Below are positions 33,763 to 43,791 of a stretch of DNA of 64,000 nucleotides, piece after piece. The stretch covers positions 696,661 through 760,660 of the forward strand of contig NZ_OY761810.1 in NCBI RefSeq assembly GCF_963664915.1, read 5' to 3'. The first letter of the stretch is position 1. Each line of letters starts with the position of its first letter. The position numbers and the translations under genes were made by a program. Source of the DNA: an uncultured Caproiciproducens sp. (GTDB lineage: Bacteria; Bacillota; Clostridia; Oscillospirales; Acutalibacteraceae). Under the pieces are notes generated by a model. It made no database searches, was not told where the DNA came from, and worked only from the letters and a program-made list of their open reading frames with translations.

Positions 33763-34754
33763 TGCGATTCCCCCTTAACGACTGGAAGGGTAGTCGGTTT
33801 CAATCTCTTTTTAAACAGTTGGATTAAACCATTCGGCATGTATGATACAATAATAATTACTAATGCACCGTACAGAAACAAATCAAACCCGTTAATGGAT
33901 GCGAATGTAGCCCTAGTATATTCTGAAATTGCTGTCAGTACCACTGCTCCTATAATTGGGCCAATAACTGTACCAACCCCACCAATAACCGCAACCAGAC
34001 AAATCATCATCGATATATTCAGCGGCATTAAAACATACGGATCGATATATTGCAGATAATTTGCGTATAAACTGCCGGCAAGGCTTACAATTCCAGCGCT
34101 TAACATATATGCCAGTAATTTGTATTTTGTAGTATTAATCCCAATACTTTCCGCGGACTCTTCATTTGCTTTAATAGCCCTCAAATAATATCCAAATTTC
34201 GATTTATCCAATATTTTTGTCAAGAGAAGTATTCCCACAGTGAATGCAAGGAAAATATAGTAGCAAGGCAATTTCGAGGTAAACTGCAGAGTGTACCAGG
34301 AAGGAAGATCTTTATTTAAGAAATCCACACCGGTTGCTCCTCCTACCGCGCCCCAGTTTAAAAAGATAATCCGTCCGCATTCTGCCACCGCCATGGTAGC
34401 TACAGCAAAATAATGTCCCTTCAACCGAAGCAGCGGTTTACCCAAAAGAAAGGCTACCGCTACCGAAATTGCCACACCAATCCACATGGTAATCCAAGGA
34501 CTAACTCTGAAATAGCTCATTCCGATACCGCAAGCGTACGCGCCAATCCCGTAAAAAAACGCATGTCCGTTGGAAACCTGTCCGGCATATCCTCCTATCA
34601 AATTCCATCCCATCCCCATAATTGCCCAAATGCAGATTAATATCATGACATGGATAGGAAATGGAACTTTAATAAATAAAGGAATTATGATTGCCAGCGG
34701 AAGAATAACTCCCAATCCAATAAAAAACTGCTTATTATTTTTGATTAATTTCAT
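33759..34754 (-). CDS. livM: Liv-type permease (LivM)
   Basis: 331 residues, about nine membrane segments, with the family core GWNLIGGYAGQVSNGHAFFYGIG (residues about 46-70, given here in part), LKGHYFAVATMA and GGVGTVIGPIIGAVV. It forms the translocation path with LivH. It lies 45 bases after livH. Substrate not shown by the sequence. Confidence 0.93.
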   Translation of the reverse strand: MKLIKNNKQFFIGLGVILPLAIIIPLFIKVPFPIHVMILICIWAIMGMGWNLIGGYAGQVSNGHAFFYGIGAYACGIGMSYFRVSPWITMWIGVAISVAVAFLLGKPLLRLKGHYFAVATMAVAECGRIIFLNWGAVGGATGVDFLNKDLPSWYTLQFTSKLPCYYIFLAFTVGILLLTKILDKSKFGYYLRAIKANEESAESIGINTTKYKLLAYMLSAGIVSLAGSLYANYLQYIDPYVLMPLNISMMICLVAVIGGVGTVIGPIIGAVVLTAISEYTRATFASINGFDLFLYGALVIIIVSYMPNGLIQLFKKRLKPTTLPVVKGESQ

Positions 34755-34799
34755 CGCTTACTGCCCTTGCCTTTCTGTGGAATCAGGAGGGAAACTCGG

Positions 34800-35651
34800 C
34801 TATTTTCCAAATAACCCTTTTGGCTTGAAGGAAACCACCAGAATAAACAATACACAAACAGCAACATATTTAAATGCTGTGTTAAAATACACTCCAGCAA
34901 AAACATCAACGAGTCCCATCAGCAGCCCACCGATAAAGGCACCGAATATGCTGCCAAATCCGCCGAGCGCGACAGCGATAAATCCAAACAGCAGGAAGGA
35001 TGAGCCAATCGTCGGCGTAATGTAATAATAATAGGATAGTATGCAGCCCCCCGCACCTGCAATGGCACTCGAAATTCCGAATGCAAGCATAAAAGAAAAT
35101 TCCGTGTTGATTCCAACCAGTTCAGCTGCATCTTTATTCATGGCGGTAGCGCGGATGGCCTTTCCGTATTTTGTTTTGTTAATAAAAAAGAATAGTGCAA
35201 TGGTGATTAGCAAGGCCGAAATCATTGGAACCAGTTTTTCCTTACTGATAATCAAAGTTCCCAAATGAATCGTTCCGGAAAACATAACCTTTGGAATAGT
35301 GCGAAATTCGCTGGAAAACAACATCAGCATGCCATTAACCAATACCATACTTAATGCAAAAGTAATAAGCCTTTGAGACAGAACCGGCCCCCTTAAGGCC
35401 CGGCTGATAAACGTTTTATAAATTATAATACCAAGCATAAACAAAACCAACATACTTAACGGAATGGAAACAATCGGATCCAATCCCAATTTTTGATTCA
35501 GGAAAAATGCTACATACATGCCAATCATTAAAAATTCGCCCTGCGAAAAGCTTATTACATTCATAACTCCCCAAATTAGCGCGATGCCCATGGAAATCAA
35601 TGCCAAAACGGAACCAATCACCAAACCTTCAAAGATACACTGAGCAATCAT
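34800..35651 (-). CDS. livH: Liv-type permease (LivH)
   Basis: 283 residues, about eight membrane segments. LALISMGIALIWGVMNVIS and FSQGEFLMIGMYVAF are the typical LivH start; the late motif GGFGSIFGAFIGGLLMG is the family's ATPase-contact loop. AAGGAGA 7 bases before the ATG. Second gene of the importer operon. Confidence 0.93.
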   Translation of the reverse strand: MIAQCIFEGLVIGSVLALISMGIALIWGVMNVISFSQGEFLMIGMYVAFFLNQKLGLDPIVSIPLSMLVLFMLGIIIYKTFISRALRGPVLSQRLITFALSMVLVNGMLMLFSSEFRTIPKVMFSGTIHLGTLIISKEKLVPMISALLITIALFFFINKTKYGKAIRATAMNKDAAELVGINTEFSFMLAFGISSAIAGAGGCILSYYYYITPTIGSSFLLFGFIAVALGGFGSIFGAFIGGLLMGLVDVFAGVYFNTAFKYVAVCVLFILVVSFKPKGLFGK

Positions 35652-35663
35652 GTTGGTTCTCCT

Positions 35664-37007
35664 TTAATTTCCATTGTTTTTTCGATCATCCCATGATGGA
35701 ATTGGAAATACTCCATCATATGATTTTAAATCATCCGGATACACTGTACGGTACGTTCCATCTTTAATCTGACAAATCAGGGATGTTCCTGCAACGTTTT
35801 GTCCATATTGGTCAAAACGATAACCGGTACCCGCTGTAAACAACGATTTCACAGGATATTGAAGGTTTTGCATTGCTTTTTTAATGGCGTCCGCATCCGT
35901 AGAGCCTGCCTGATTAATTGCCAGACATAAAACATAGGCATCCGTAGCGCATTTCAGCACATCTGCAATTAATTCCACTCCTCCGGAATATTTTTGGGTA
36001 TACAGATTACTTAGCTGCTTAACTAAAGGGAGGTCCAAATCCAGCGACCATGCACTGGTTGAATATAATCCTTCGGCATCTGCTCCCAGCGCTGTAAACA
36101 GCTCACTGGTCATAAAGCCGCCCCTCTGTCCCATAATCATTTTCGGCATATAATCTAATTGTTTAAACGTCTTTATATACAATATCACATCAGAAATATA
36201 TGAAGACATCATGACCACGTCAGGATTGGCTCTTTTTAATTTCAAAGATTCGCTGATGACATTTGTCGCATTAGAGCTGTATCTAATATTTTCTACCGTT
36301 TTAAAGCCATACTTCTCAGCATCTTTTACTTCAACATTAGCAATATTTTTCCCAAACTCAGTATCCTCTGATAAAAATGCCACTGTTTTGATGTTGGCAT
36401 TTTTTTGTTTATTTAACTGCAAAAGATACTGATATGTATCATCCACATATTTAGTGTCATCCGGGAAAACGCGAAAAAAGTATTTGTAGCCTTTTTGAGT
36501 CAGGGTTGGAGATGTACCTTCCGAAACCAACGGTACCTTATATTTTTCCGTGGAAACAGCTGCTGTTTTTGTCGTCGCACTGCTAAACAACCCGCAGATC
36601 GCAACAGCCCCTTCCGACGTAATCAGCCGTTCTGCTTCCGAGAGAGCAGTATCAGCGGTTTTTAAATCGCCATAAACCAATTGAATCTTTTTGCCTCCTA
36701 AATTCGGCAGGCCTGCTGTTTTCGCCAAGGGAATATCAATGTCGTTGCGTTCATTGTTAATAATGTCGACAAACATATTCATTGCTTCTTTTACTTCTCT
36801 GCCAGCCTTTTGCTGCGTTCCGCTCATGGGAAGAAGCACACCGATATTAATCGTATCACTGCTGCTTTTTGCAGGCGTTGAGCGGGAGGAAGAAGATACT
36901 GTTTCAGAAGAAGTCTGTTGACCCAAAGAACAGGAGCACAACCCAAAAGCCAAGCTCAATACCAACGCAATACTGATAAATTTTAAATAGCGGCTATGAT
37001 GAGTCAT
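35664..37007 (-). CDS. Liv-type substrate-binding lipoprotein (LivJ/K-like)
   Basis: 447 residues. A signal peptide ends in the lipobox LCSC (Cys 26), followed by a Ser/Thr-rich linker (residues about 30-52) and a type I periplasmic-binding fold starting at INIGVLLPMSGTQQKAG. It captures the substrate outside the membrane for LivHMGF. The recognisable ligand-site loop GLFSSATTKTAAVS differs from classic leucine-binding proteins, so another ligand is possible. AAGGAG 8 bases before the ATG. First gene of the importer operon; a 23-base hairpin (aaggct / agcctt) lies in its upstream region at 37084-37106. Confidence 0.92.
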   Translation of the reverse strand: MTHHSRYLKFISIALVLSLAFGLCSCSLGQQTSSETVSSSSRSTPAKSSSDTINIGVLLPMSGTQQKAGREVKEAMNMFVDIINNERNDIDIPLAKTAGLPNLGGKKIQLVYGDLKTADTALSEAERLITSEGAVAICGLFSSATTKTAAVSTEKYKVPLVSEGTSPTLTQKGYKYFFRVFPDDTKYVDDTYQYLLQLNKQKNANIKTVAFLSEDTEFGKNIANVEVKDAEKYGFKTVENIRYSSNATNVISESLKLKRANPDVVMMSSYISDVILYIKTFKQLDYMPKMIMGQRGGFMTSELFTALGADAEGLYSTSAWSLDLDLPLVKQLSNLYTQKYSGGVELIADVLKCATDAYVLCLAINQAGSTDADAIKKAMQNLQYPVKSLFTAGTGYRFDQYGQNVAGTSLICQIKDGTYRTVYPDDLKSYDGVFPIPSWDDRKNNGN

Positions 37008-37132
37008 AAGAATTACTCCTTTTTACCATTCACAGTTCATTGTTCCTGTAATATATCATTAAATCATATTTTATTTAATACAAGGCTCGTCCATGAGAAG
37101 CCTTTTAATGCTCTTTGGAATGAATTTGCAAC

Positions 37133-37891
37133 TTAATATATGATTTTGATCTGATTTTCTTGGAAAAATTGAATCCATTTTTCATCAGGGCATTGATCAG
37201 TAACAATATAGTTGATATGATTCAAATCCACCAGTTGCACAAATGCACTCCGGTCGAATTTCGTGTGATCTACTAAAAGCGCAACTTCTGTAGCCTGATG
37301 AACCATAAGTTTCTTCAATTCTGCCTCAGATTCATTGGAATCCAAAGCACCTTTCTGCATATCCAAACCTTTACAACTCATCAGCAAAATGTCCACATTA
37401 TAATTTTCAATTGTTTTTTTAGCTACCACACCTTGCAGTGACAATGAGCTTTTGTTCAATACGCCTCCAGTTGAAATCACTCTCAATTCAGACTGATTCA
37501 GCTCACTCAAAGCCTCCGTAGAATTGGTAAGCAATGTTACATTACTCCAATTTTTAATCAGCTTCAAAGTTTCCATTACCGTGGAACTAGAGTCTGCCGA
37601 TATGGTAGATTTATTTTTCAGCAGCTCTACCGCTTTAACGGCAATCATCTGCTTTTGTTCCATATTAATGGATGCTCTTTTATAGAAATGCACTACATCA
37701 AAGGAGCTTTCCTTATTGAGTATGGCGCCCCCATATGTACGGGTTAGAATTCCCTCCGCTTCTAATTTTTCCAAATCTCTGCGGATTGTTTCCTCTGTCA
37801 TATTAAATTTAGTACTTAATTGTGAAACATATACTTTCTTATCGTTGGCAACCAATTGTTTAATAATATCAAGGCGTTCTGCTGCTGACAT
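37133..37891 (-). CDS. DeoR-family sugar-phosphate-responsive regulator (YdjF-like)
   Basis: 252 residues: N-terminal HTH (MSAAERLDIIKQLVAND, QLSTKFNMTEETIRRDLEKL, GGAIL) and a DeoR sensor domain with the phospho-sugar loops ISADSSSTVMETL and LLTNSTEAL. AGGAGA before the ATG at 37891 decides the start; the frame is open 20 codons further up. It lies between the catabolic cluster and the Liv importer, all on one strand, and corresponds by position to E. coli ydjF. It probably represses the cluster until a phosphorylated intermediate appears. Confidence 0.9.
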   Translation of the reverse strand: MSAAERLDIIKQLVANDKKVYVSQLSTKFNMTEETIRRDLEKLEAEGILTRTYGGAILNKESSFDVVHFYKRASINMEQKQMIAVKAVELLKNKSTISADSSSTVMETLKLIKNWSNVTLLTNSTEALSELNQSELRVISTGGVLNKSSLSLQGVVAKKTIENYNVDILLMSCKGLDMQKGALDSNESEAELKKLMVHQATEVALLVDHTKFDRSAFVQLVDLNHINYIVTDQCPDEKWIQFFQENQIKIIY

Positions 37892-37993
37892 AATATTCTC
37901 TCCTACTTTTTTAAAAATCATGATTATGCAACTATTATACCACATAAACACAGATTTTTTAAAAGGTTATTATTTGAATAAATCAATCAAGTT

Positions 37994-38010
37994 AATGTTT
38001 TAAACACATT
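37994..38010. promoter_or_regulatory. Putative DeoR operator before the regulator gene
   Basis: AATGT-TTTAAAC-ACATT, an inverted repeat about 100 bases upstream of the DeoR start. It shares AATGTTTT with the six copies around the cluster promoter at 45642-45827. Confidence 0.5.
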
Positions 38011-38095
38011 TGCAAAGATAATATGCTTAAAACATCAACTTGACAGCCTAAATACAAATGAAATACCAAGACTGCACAAGTTGAAAAGGGACTAT

Positions 38096-39076
38096 TTATT
38101 GGTCAATTGCCTCAGCCATCTCACGCATTTTCCGGATATCTTCTTTGGATAACTCAAGCTCAGCAGATTTTACATTTTGCTTAATTTGATCTACTGTGGT
38201 AGAACCACTTAAGAGGTTAATGAAATCGCCCTGCGCCAGTATCCATGCCAAAGCCAAATTTGCGATGGTACAACTGTATTTTTCACAGAGCGGCTTCCAC
38301 GCATCCATCATATCCATTGCTTTTTGCATATTTTCAGCTTGGAACCACTTTTTGTTGCACTGTGCACCTTGCGGCTGATAATCTCTTGGCAGACACCCAC
38401 TCAGCAATCCTTGTTCCAATGGAGAATACGCTTGAAGCGTAATGTTGTTTTCTCTGCAAATCGGCAATAAATCTTTTTCAATTCCGCGGTCAAGGACACT
38501 GTATTTTCCCTGTACAATATCCAATTCACCGTATTTGAGGTATTCTTTGATGTGTTCCGGCGTAGCATTTGCCGCACCGATGGCTTTGATTTTCCCTTTC
38601 GCTTTCAGTTCATTCAGAACTTCCATCGTTTCGAAAATTGGGGTAAAGCATGGCTCTACTGACTGCCAATGCGTCATATACACATCAATATAATCCGTGC
38701 CTAAGCGTTCCAGACTCAATTCGACTTCTTCAAGGATGGACTCCTTGGATAGATTTTTATAAAGCTGTGTATCACCAACTTTATTAAACAGGCTTCCCTT
38801 TCTTGTCCAGACAATACCACACTTTGTAATGATTACAACATCCTCGCGGTTCATCCCTTTCAGGGCTTTCCCCAAAATGACCTCGCTGTTGCCAAAATTG
38901 TAACCGGGAGCAGTATCTATTAAGTTAACACCTAGTTTCGGGCACTCACGAATAGTATCGATGCTTGACTGAAGCTCCCTGTCTCCGCCCCATGCGGGAC
39001 CTCCTCCAATCGCCCATGTGCCAAGCCCAATTTTAGAAATATCTTTTCCTGTTTTTCCTAATTTCATTGTGTTCAT
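38096..39076 (-). CDS. Aldo/keto reductase (YdjG-like)
   Basis: 326 residues, NADPH-dependent TIM-barrel reductase. Visible are KIGLGTWAIGG, catalytic Asp/Tyr in LIDTAPGYNFGNSE, Lys in VIITKCGIVW and His in YMTHWQ; the NADPH-binding end LLSGSTTVDQIKQNV is present. The ATG at 39076 has AAAGG upstream; the open frame extends 39 codons further without signals. By position it matches E. coli ydjG. Likely reduces an aldehyde released by the aldolase of this cluster. Confidence 0.9.
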   Translation of the reverse strand: MNTMKLGKTGKDISKIGLGTWAIGGGPAWGGDRELQSSIDTIRECPKLGVNLIDTAPGYNFGNSEVILGKALKGMNREDVVIITKCGIVWTRKGSLFNKVGDTQLYKNLSKESILEEVELSLERLGTDYIDVYMTHWQSVEPCFTPIFETMEVLNELKAKGKIKAIGAANATPEHIKEYLKYGELDIVQGKYSVLDRGIEKDLLPICRENNITLQAYSPLEQGLLSGCLPRDYQPQGAQCNKKWFQAENMQKAMDMMDAWKPLCEKYSCTIANLALAWILAQGDFINLLSGSTTVDQIKQNVKSAELELSKEDIRKMREMAEAIDQ

Positions 39077-39119
39077 TTTATAATCTGCCTTTCTTCTTGC
39101 ACACGTATTACAATAAAGT

Positions 39120-40079
39120 TTATTCTTTTTCGTCCAAATACAGCTGCAAGAGATCTTCAACCTGTTTTCTGTCCTGCACTCCCGTGGTGGCACCTACGCT
39201 TTGCACGGAAATAGTAGCAGTAACATTGGCAAATTCCGCACATTGTTCCAGTGACTTACCATCTAATATAGCGGTAATAAAGCCTGAAACAAAGTTATCC
39301 CCGGCACCAATGGTATCAATTGCTTTGATTTTATTGTAAGTAGGAACCTGTAGCGTTTGAAGTCTGTTTTTTATAAAACATCCCTTTTTGCCGGTTTTGA
39401 TAATGACATTTTTCACACCACAGCCAAGGAGAGCATCCGCAATTTCATCAAGGTCAGTTTTTCCTGTCATGAGGCAAGCCTCATCATAGTTGGGAAAGAA
39501 ATAGTCGACATAACTTAATGCATCGCGAATATCATTAAGGGTTTCACCTAATCTTGCCTTGATTACATCAGCACAGATGATCAGGTCATTTTTTTTTGCT
39601 TCCTGGAAAATTTTCACTAAAGCATGGCCATTCAGCAGAGGGTTATTAAAAATGCTTGCCAAGGATAACAGGCGCGCATTACCAAACCTACTAAAATTCA
39701 CATCATCAATGGTAGTTTTCCACAAGCTTCCGTTTCGGTTGGTGACAAAGGTACGTTCCCCGTCCTCTGTGACTAAGCCTATGTTAATGGAAGTATCTAC
39801 ATTTTCATCAACATGAATACTCGTAGTATCAATATTATCTTTTTTACAGGCCTCCAGAATGAAATTCCCCACAGCATCCTTGCCGACTCTGCTCATCAGT
39901 GCGACTTTATGCCCCAATCTGGAAATAATCGTTGCCTCATTGATGGCATCCCCGCCGATCGTCATGGATATTTTTTCTAATGGATATGACTCAATATCAA
40001 AGATGTTTTTATTGACGGGCTGTAACGGAATATCTACAATAGCAGCACCGATACATATGACGTCCAGTTTCTTAGTCAA
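39120..40079 (-). CDS. PfkB-family sugar kinase (YdjH-like)
   Basis: 319 residues, ribokinase fold. N-terminal MTIGGDAINEATIISRLG (substrate site GGDAxN) and C-terminal DTIGAGDNFVSGF with catalytic Asp and anion hole. It probably phosphorylates the keto sugar before aldol cleavage. The start is TTG at 40079, two bases after the aldolase stop, with GGCGGAG in the end of that gene, so translation is coupled. Corresponds to E. coli ydjH. Confidence 0.9.
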   Translation of the reverse strand: MTKKLDVICIGAAIVDIPLQPVNKNIFDIESYPLEKISMTIGGDAINEATIISRLGHKVALMSRVGKDAVGNFILEACKKDNIDTTSIHVDENVDTSINIGLVTEDGERTFVTNRNGSLWKTTIDDVNFSRFGNARLLSLASIFNNPLLNGHALVKIFQEAKKNDLIICADVIKARLGETLNDIRDALSYVDYFFPNYDEACLMTGKTDLDEIADALLGCGVKNVIIKTGKKGCFIKNRLQTLQVPTYNKIKAIDTIGAGDNFVSGFITAILDGKSLEQCAEFANVTATISVQSVGATTGVQDRKQVEDLLQLYLDEKE

Positions 40080-40081
40080 CT

Positions 40082-40918
40082 TTACTCCGCCTTTCCGTCA
40101 GTTCCGAACAATTTAATTTTCTCTACTGCTCTTTGCTTTACAGCTTCACGAACCTCCCTTTCCAACTTCAGGAATGGTACATTTGGATTTGCCGCAACAG
40201 CATCCATTGCAGCCAGACAAAGCTCGGTATGAATGTTTATTTTTGTAATTCCAAGGGAAATTGCGGTTTTAATGTCCGCGTCGCCAATGCCGGAAGCACC
40301 GTGCAACACAAGAGGGACTGAAACAACCTTCGATACTTTTTCGACTACCTCAAAATTCAATTGAGGTTCGGAAGTATATACGCCATGCTGATTTCCGATT
40401 GCCACTGCGAGGGAATCGCATCCGGTCGCCTCTACAAATTCTGCCGCCTGATTTGGGTCGGTATATTGATAGGAAGCAAGCGTTTCTTCATAAACAGTCT
40501 CGTTTCCAACATGCCCAAGTTCTGCTTCAACAGGAATTCCACGCGGATGAAAATAATCCACAACCTCTTTGGTAAGACGGATATTTTCTTGCAGATCATA
40601 AGCTGAGGCATCTCTCATGACGGAATTCATCCCGTGATTATACGCATTCTGTACAATTTCCATGCTGCGTCCGTGATCCCAGTGTGTAATAACCGGAACA
40701 GTTGCCTTTTTCGCCATGGAAACCATCATATTTGAAAAATCCTCGAAAGAGGTGTTGCCCACAAAACCAGTACCAAAAGAAATGATGACCGGCGCTCTTG
40801 ATTCTTCAGCAGCATCCATAACGCCCATAAGCATTTCCGCATTCCATACATTAAAATGAGGAATCGCATAACCGCCTTTTTTCGCTTGATTTTCCCAGTA
40901 TATAATATTTGCTAACAT
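40082..40918 (-). CDS. Class II fructose-bisphosphate-type aldolase (YdjI-like)
   Basis: 278 residues, zinc-dependent aldolase of the FbaA/GatY/KbaY family. Zinc and catalytic motifs: ITHWDHGRS (His/Asp), VEAELGHVG, GNQHGVY, LHGASGIGD and KINIHTEL. It splits a phosphorylated sugar into dihydroxyacetone phosphate and an aldehyde. E. coli YdjI, its positional counterpart, is known to favour long (C7-C9) sugar acids over fructose bisphosphate, so the same should be considered here. Starts at 40918 after AAGGGGT. Confidence 0.92.
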   Translation of the reverse strand: MLANIIYWENQAKKGGYAIPHFNVWNAEMLMGVMDAAEESRAPVIISFGTGFVGNTSFEDFSNMMVSMAKKATVPVITHWDHGRSMEIVQNAYNHGMNSVMRDASAYDLQENIRLTKEVVDYFHPRGIPVEAELGHVGNETVYEETLASYQYTDPNQAAEFVEATGCDSLAVAIGNQHGVYTSEPQLNFEVVEKVSKVVSVPLVLHGASGIGDADIKTAISLGITKINIHTELCLAAMDAVAANPNVPFLKLEREVREAVKQRAVEKIKLFGTDGKAE

Positions 40919-40923
40919 AACTC

Positions 40924-41976
40924 TTACCCCTTTATTTCATTCATTTTAATAACACCTTTGATGATATCCTGTTTGCAGTGCACGGATTCATCAAATGCTT
41001 TTTGCACGTCCTGATAATCATAGATGTGTGTAACCATTGATTTGACATCAAACCGTCCGGAAGAAATCGCCTCAATTGTGGTTGGATAACGGTTTGCATA
41101 ACGGAATACCGTCTGAATGGTCACTTCACGATTGATTTTCAGAAAATCGATCGGTGTTGCGCCCGGAATGGTACCGACAATCATAATTTTACCGCCACGC
41201 ATGACCAGAAGCGGAGTTTGTCTTGCTGTTGCTTGTGCTCCTGCTGTCTCAAACACAATATCTGCGCCCAAATCGCCGAGAATTTCCTTGCACCTTGCAA
41301 CTGTGTCCTCTTGAGCGCCATTGACAACTTCCATTGCACCCAACTTTTTCGCCATTGCTAAACGTTTTGGCAAAACATCTACTACTACAATTTCTGTAGC
41401 GCCCATGGTTTTACATGCCTGCAAAGTCATCAGGCCAATGCATCCCGAACCGAGGATGACAATTTTTTTGCCCGGTCTCGCATTTGCCGACATTGCCGCG
41501 TGCATACCCACAGCTGCAGGCTCAACCAGCGCGCCTTCCATCGTGGACATATTACTTGGGAGCTTATAAGTAAAGCTTTCAGGATGACAAAGATAATTGG
41601 TTAAAGCGCCTTTGTAATTCGGTTGTGTTGCCATAAAATCTACACTCGGGCAGATATTATATTTGCCTTCAAGGCAGAATCGGCATCTCCCACAGGGAAC
41701 TCCCGGTTCAATATTTACTTTATCTCCTATTTTAAATTTAGTTACCTTAGCGCCCATTCCAACAACTTCACCGGCGCACTCATGTCCAAGCCCGATTTTT
41801 TGATTTGGGTCAGATGGAGGAATAAATGGACCCGACTCAAATCCATGGACATCTGATCCGCAAATTCCTACATACTCCACTTTAATTAATACTTCGTCAT
41901 CTTTAGGAACAGGCATGTGAGCATCCTGTATCTCCATCGTTCCCGGAACAACCAAAATCGCTTCTGTATTTTTCAT
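40924..41976 (-). CDS. Zn-dependent sugar-alcohol dehydrogenase (YdjJ-like)
   Basis: 350 residues, medium-chain dehydrogenase of the sorbitol/threonine dehydrogenase group. Catalytic zinc: CGSDVHGF and GHECAGEV; structural zinc: CGRCRFCLEGKYNIC; NAD site VILGSGCIGLMTLQ. It oxidises a polyol or sugar alcohol to a keto sugar. The stop is 5 bases before the aldolase gene. A hairpin and about 380 bases of non-coding DNA lie upstream. Corresponds to E. coli ydjJ. Confidence 0.92.
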   Translation of the reverse strand: MKNTEAILVVPGTMEIQDAHMPVPKDDEVLIKVEYVGICGSDVHGFESGPFIPPSDPNQKIGLGHECAGEVVGMGAKVTKFKIGDKVNIEPGVPCGRCRFCLEGKYNICPSVDFMATQPNYKGALTNYLCHPESFTYKLPSNMSTMEGALVEPAAVGMHAAMSANARPGKKIVILGSGCIGLMTLQACKTMGATEIVVVDVLPKRLAMAKKLGAMEVVNGAQEDTVARCKEILGDLGADIVFETAGAQATARQTPLLVMRGGKIMIVGTIPGATPIDFLKINREVTIQTVFRYANRYPTTIEAISSGRFDVKSMVTHIYDYQDVQKAFDESVHCKQDIIKGVIKMNEIKG

Positions 41977-42356
41977 TTGTTTCGCAACCCTTTCTATATG
42001 CTTTTTATTGGAAATTTGCTGCTCCGCAGCAAATTAGTAAATTAGCATTTCAAATGGCAAAAAGAGCTTGTTATATTTCGAAATGCAGGTGGTCTTGAAT
42101 TTGAAAGGCAAAACCATCAGCAGCTTTTACTAACAAAGAATTTGTATTTGACAGTATTGTTCATAGTGATACTTATTACAATTGTCGTAACCTTTAGCAA
42201 AGAAATATCTGTATGGCTACCAAGACACATATGTTGTCAAAACTTATCATGGACTAGGTGGCAAACCCTATGCAGTGCAGGCTATATCTACAGGCTGCTG
42301 TTTGCCACCGCCTATTCATGTTAAACATTTTGCTGAGCTATAATCGTCAAAATTTC
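41977..42356. other. Intergenic region with two hairpins inside the catabolic cluster
   Basis: No gene. tttgctgc-tcc-gcagcaaa (42015-42033) lies about 40 bases before the dehydrogenase start. A longer stem-loop, ggtggcaaac / gtttgccacc (42257-42309), lies 50 bases after the MFS stop. They could be an attenuator and a partial terminator splitting the cluster into two transcripts. Confidence 0.5.
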
Positions 42357-43733
42357 TTACTCTGCACGTGCACCGATATCTTCAATAGATACTTGTTTTG
42401 TATCGATACCAAAGATTGCAATTGCCACAGCCGTGATAATTGCTACGGCACCCAACAAAATAAACACTCCAGTTACACCAACATTTGTCAGCATCGCCGC
42501 TACTGCAAAAGGCGTCAAAATACCACTGACACGTCCTACGGAGTTTGCAAGCCCGGAGCCGCGCAGTTTTGCTTCGGTAGGCCAGATTTCAGGAACATAT
42601 ACCGCTGATGCATAACATACATACATGTATACGATGGTAATTAGGAAGAACCCTATAATGCAAATTACCGTCATATTGGTTTGAAGAGAATAAATATAAC
42701 CAAGTACTGCCATCGTGACCAGCAAACCGATACCCATTACCTTACGGGGAATTTTATCCATTACAACCGCTGCGATAAATACGCCGAACGGAGCCCCAAA
42801 CATACTCATCGTATTCATAAATATGGATTTTTTGATATCGACACCCTGTTGCAGGAAGATGGTAGGCAGCCAGTTAATCAGTGTATATTGAATGACATTC
42901 ATCGCAATTAACACAAAGGAACCGAGAACAACTCTTTTCAAAAGTTCGCCTTTAAACAAGTGAGAATAAGGAATGACTTTTTCCCTCGCTTTTTCAGCAG
43001 GGATTGTTGTAACAGGCTCCAGTTTTTTGCCAGTTTCACGTTCTACTCTAGCTTCAATTTCAGACATAAGTTTCTCTGCTTCCTCATATCTGCCTTTGGA
43101 TTCCAGCCAGCGTGGTGATTCCGGGAATTTTGCGTTCACAAAGAAGAAAACAACAGTCGAAGCGATTGCAGGGATCAGGAACATCAGTCTCCAACTCATA
43201 TCAGGAGCTACAAGGGGTGTAATAATCATTGAGATCAAAGAAGAAATCGGATAGGCCCAGTTACCGAGGAAAGAGTTTCTGCCCGACCATGTGCCGCGGC
43301 TGCGGCTTGGAACATACTCTGTAAAACCCGCAAACAGTGTTACAAGCAGTGCGCCTAAGCCAAAGCCCATGAGGAAACGGCAAACAATGATAAACGTCAT
43401 ATTGGGCGCAAAGGCTGCTGCATACATCGGAATAATATGAAGCAAAATGCAAATCTTATAGCCGTTTCTGCGTCCAAACTTATCACCAATGATTCCACCC
43501 AAGATAGAACCAAGGAACATGCCGGCAGTTGTCAAAGAAGAAAAGGTTGCACTTATGTTATTGTTTGTCCAGCCAAGGGTTTTTAACTGTGCCAAAATTA
43601 AGCCGCCGACGCTGTTAATCATACCGCCAAACAGAAGGTCGGACCCGACCAACAGGAAAAGCGCCCAGTGCCAACCTGAGTTCGGCAAACGGTCAAGCCT
43701 TGCGCCGCAATTTGGTTTTCCTACGTTGCTCAT
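42357..43733 (-). CDS. MFS sugar/metabolite transporter (YdjK-like)
   Basis: 458 residues with twelve membrane segments and a long central loop (about 215-265). Signature loops: GGIIGDKFGRRNGYK and FAGFTEYVPSRSRG; PESPRWLESKGRYEEAEKLM before the central loop is typical of the sugar-porter/YdjK group. GGAGG lies 9 bases before the ATG at 43733, so this is preferred to an ATG three codons earlier that abuts the site. It is presumably the importer for the sugar degraded by the cluster and corresponds to E. coli ydjK. Confidence 0.9.
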   Translation of the reverse strand: MSNVGKPNCGARLDRLPNSGWHWALFLLVGSDLLFGGMINSVGGLILAQLKTLGWTNNNISATFSSLTTAGMFLGSILGGIIGDKFGRRNGYKICILLHIIPMYAAAFAPNMTFIIVCRFLMGFGLGALLVTLFAGFTEYVPSRSRGTWSGRNSFLGNWAYPISSLISMIITPLVAPDMSWRLMFLIPAIASTVVFFFVNAKFPESPRWLESKGRYEEAEKLMSEIEARVERETGKKLEPVTTIPAEKAREKVIPYSHLFKGELLKRVVLGSFVLIAMNVIQYTLINWLPTIFLQQGVDIKKSIFMNTMSMFGAPFGVFIAAVVMDKIPRKVMGIGLLVTMAVLGYIYSLQTNMTVICIIGFFLITIVYMYVCYASAVYVPEIWPTEAKLRGSGLANSVGRVSGILTPFAVAAMLTNVGVTGVFILLGAVAIITAVAIAIFGIDTKQVSIEDIGARAE

Positions 43734-43791
43734 ATGTGACATCCTCCAAATAATATTATTTTAAATTCCCTCTAGGTAAAAATGCTCTGAT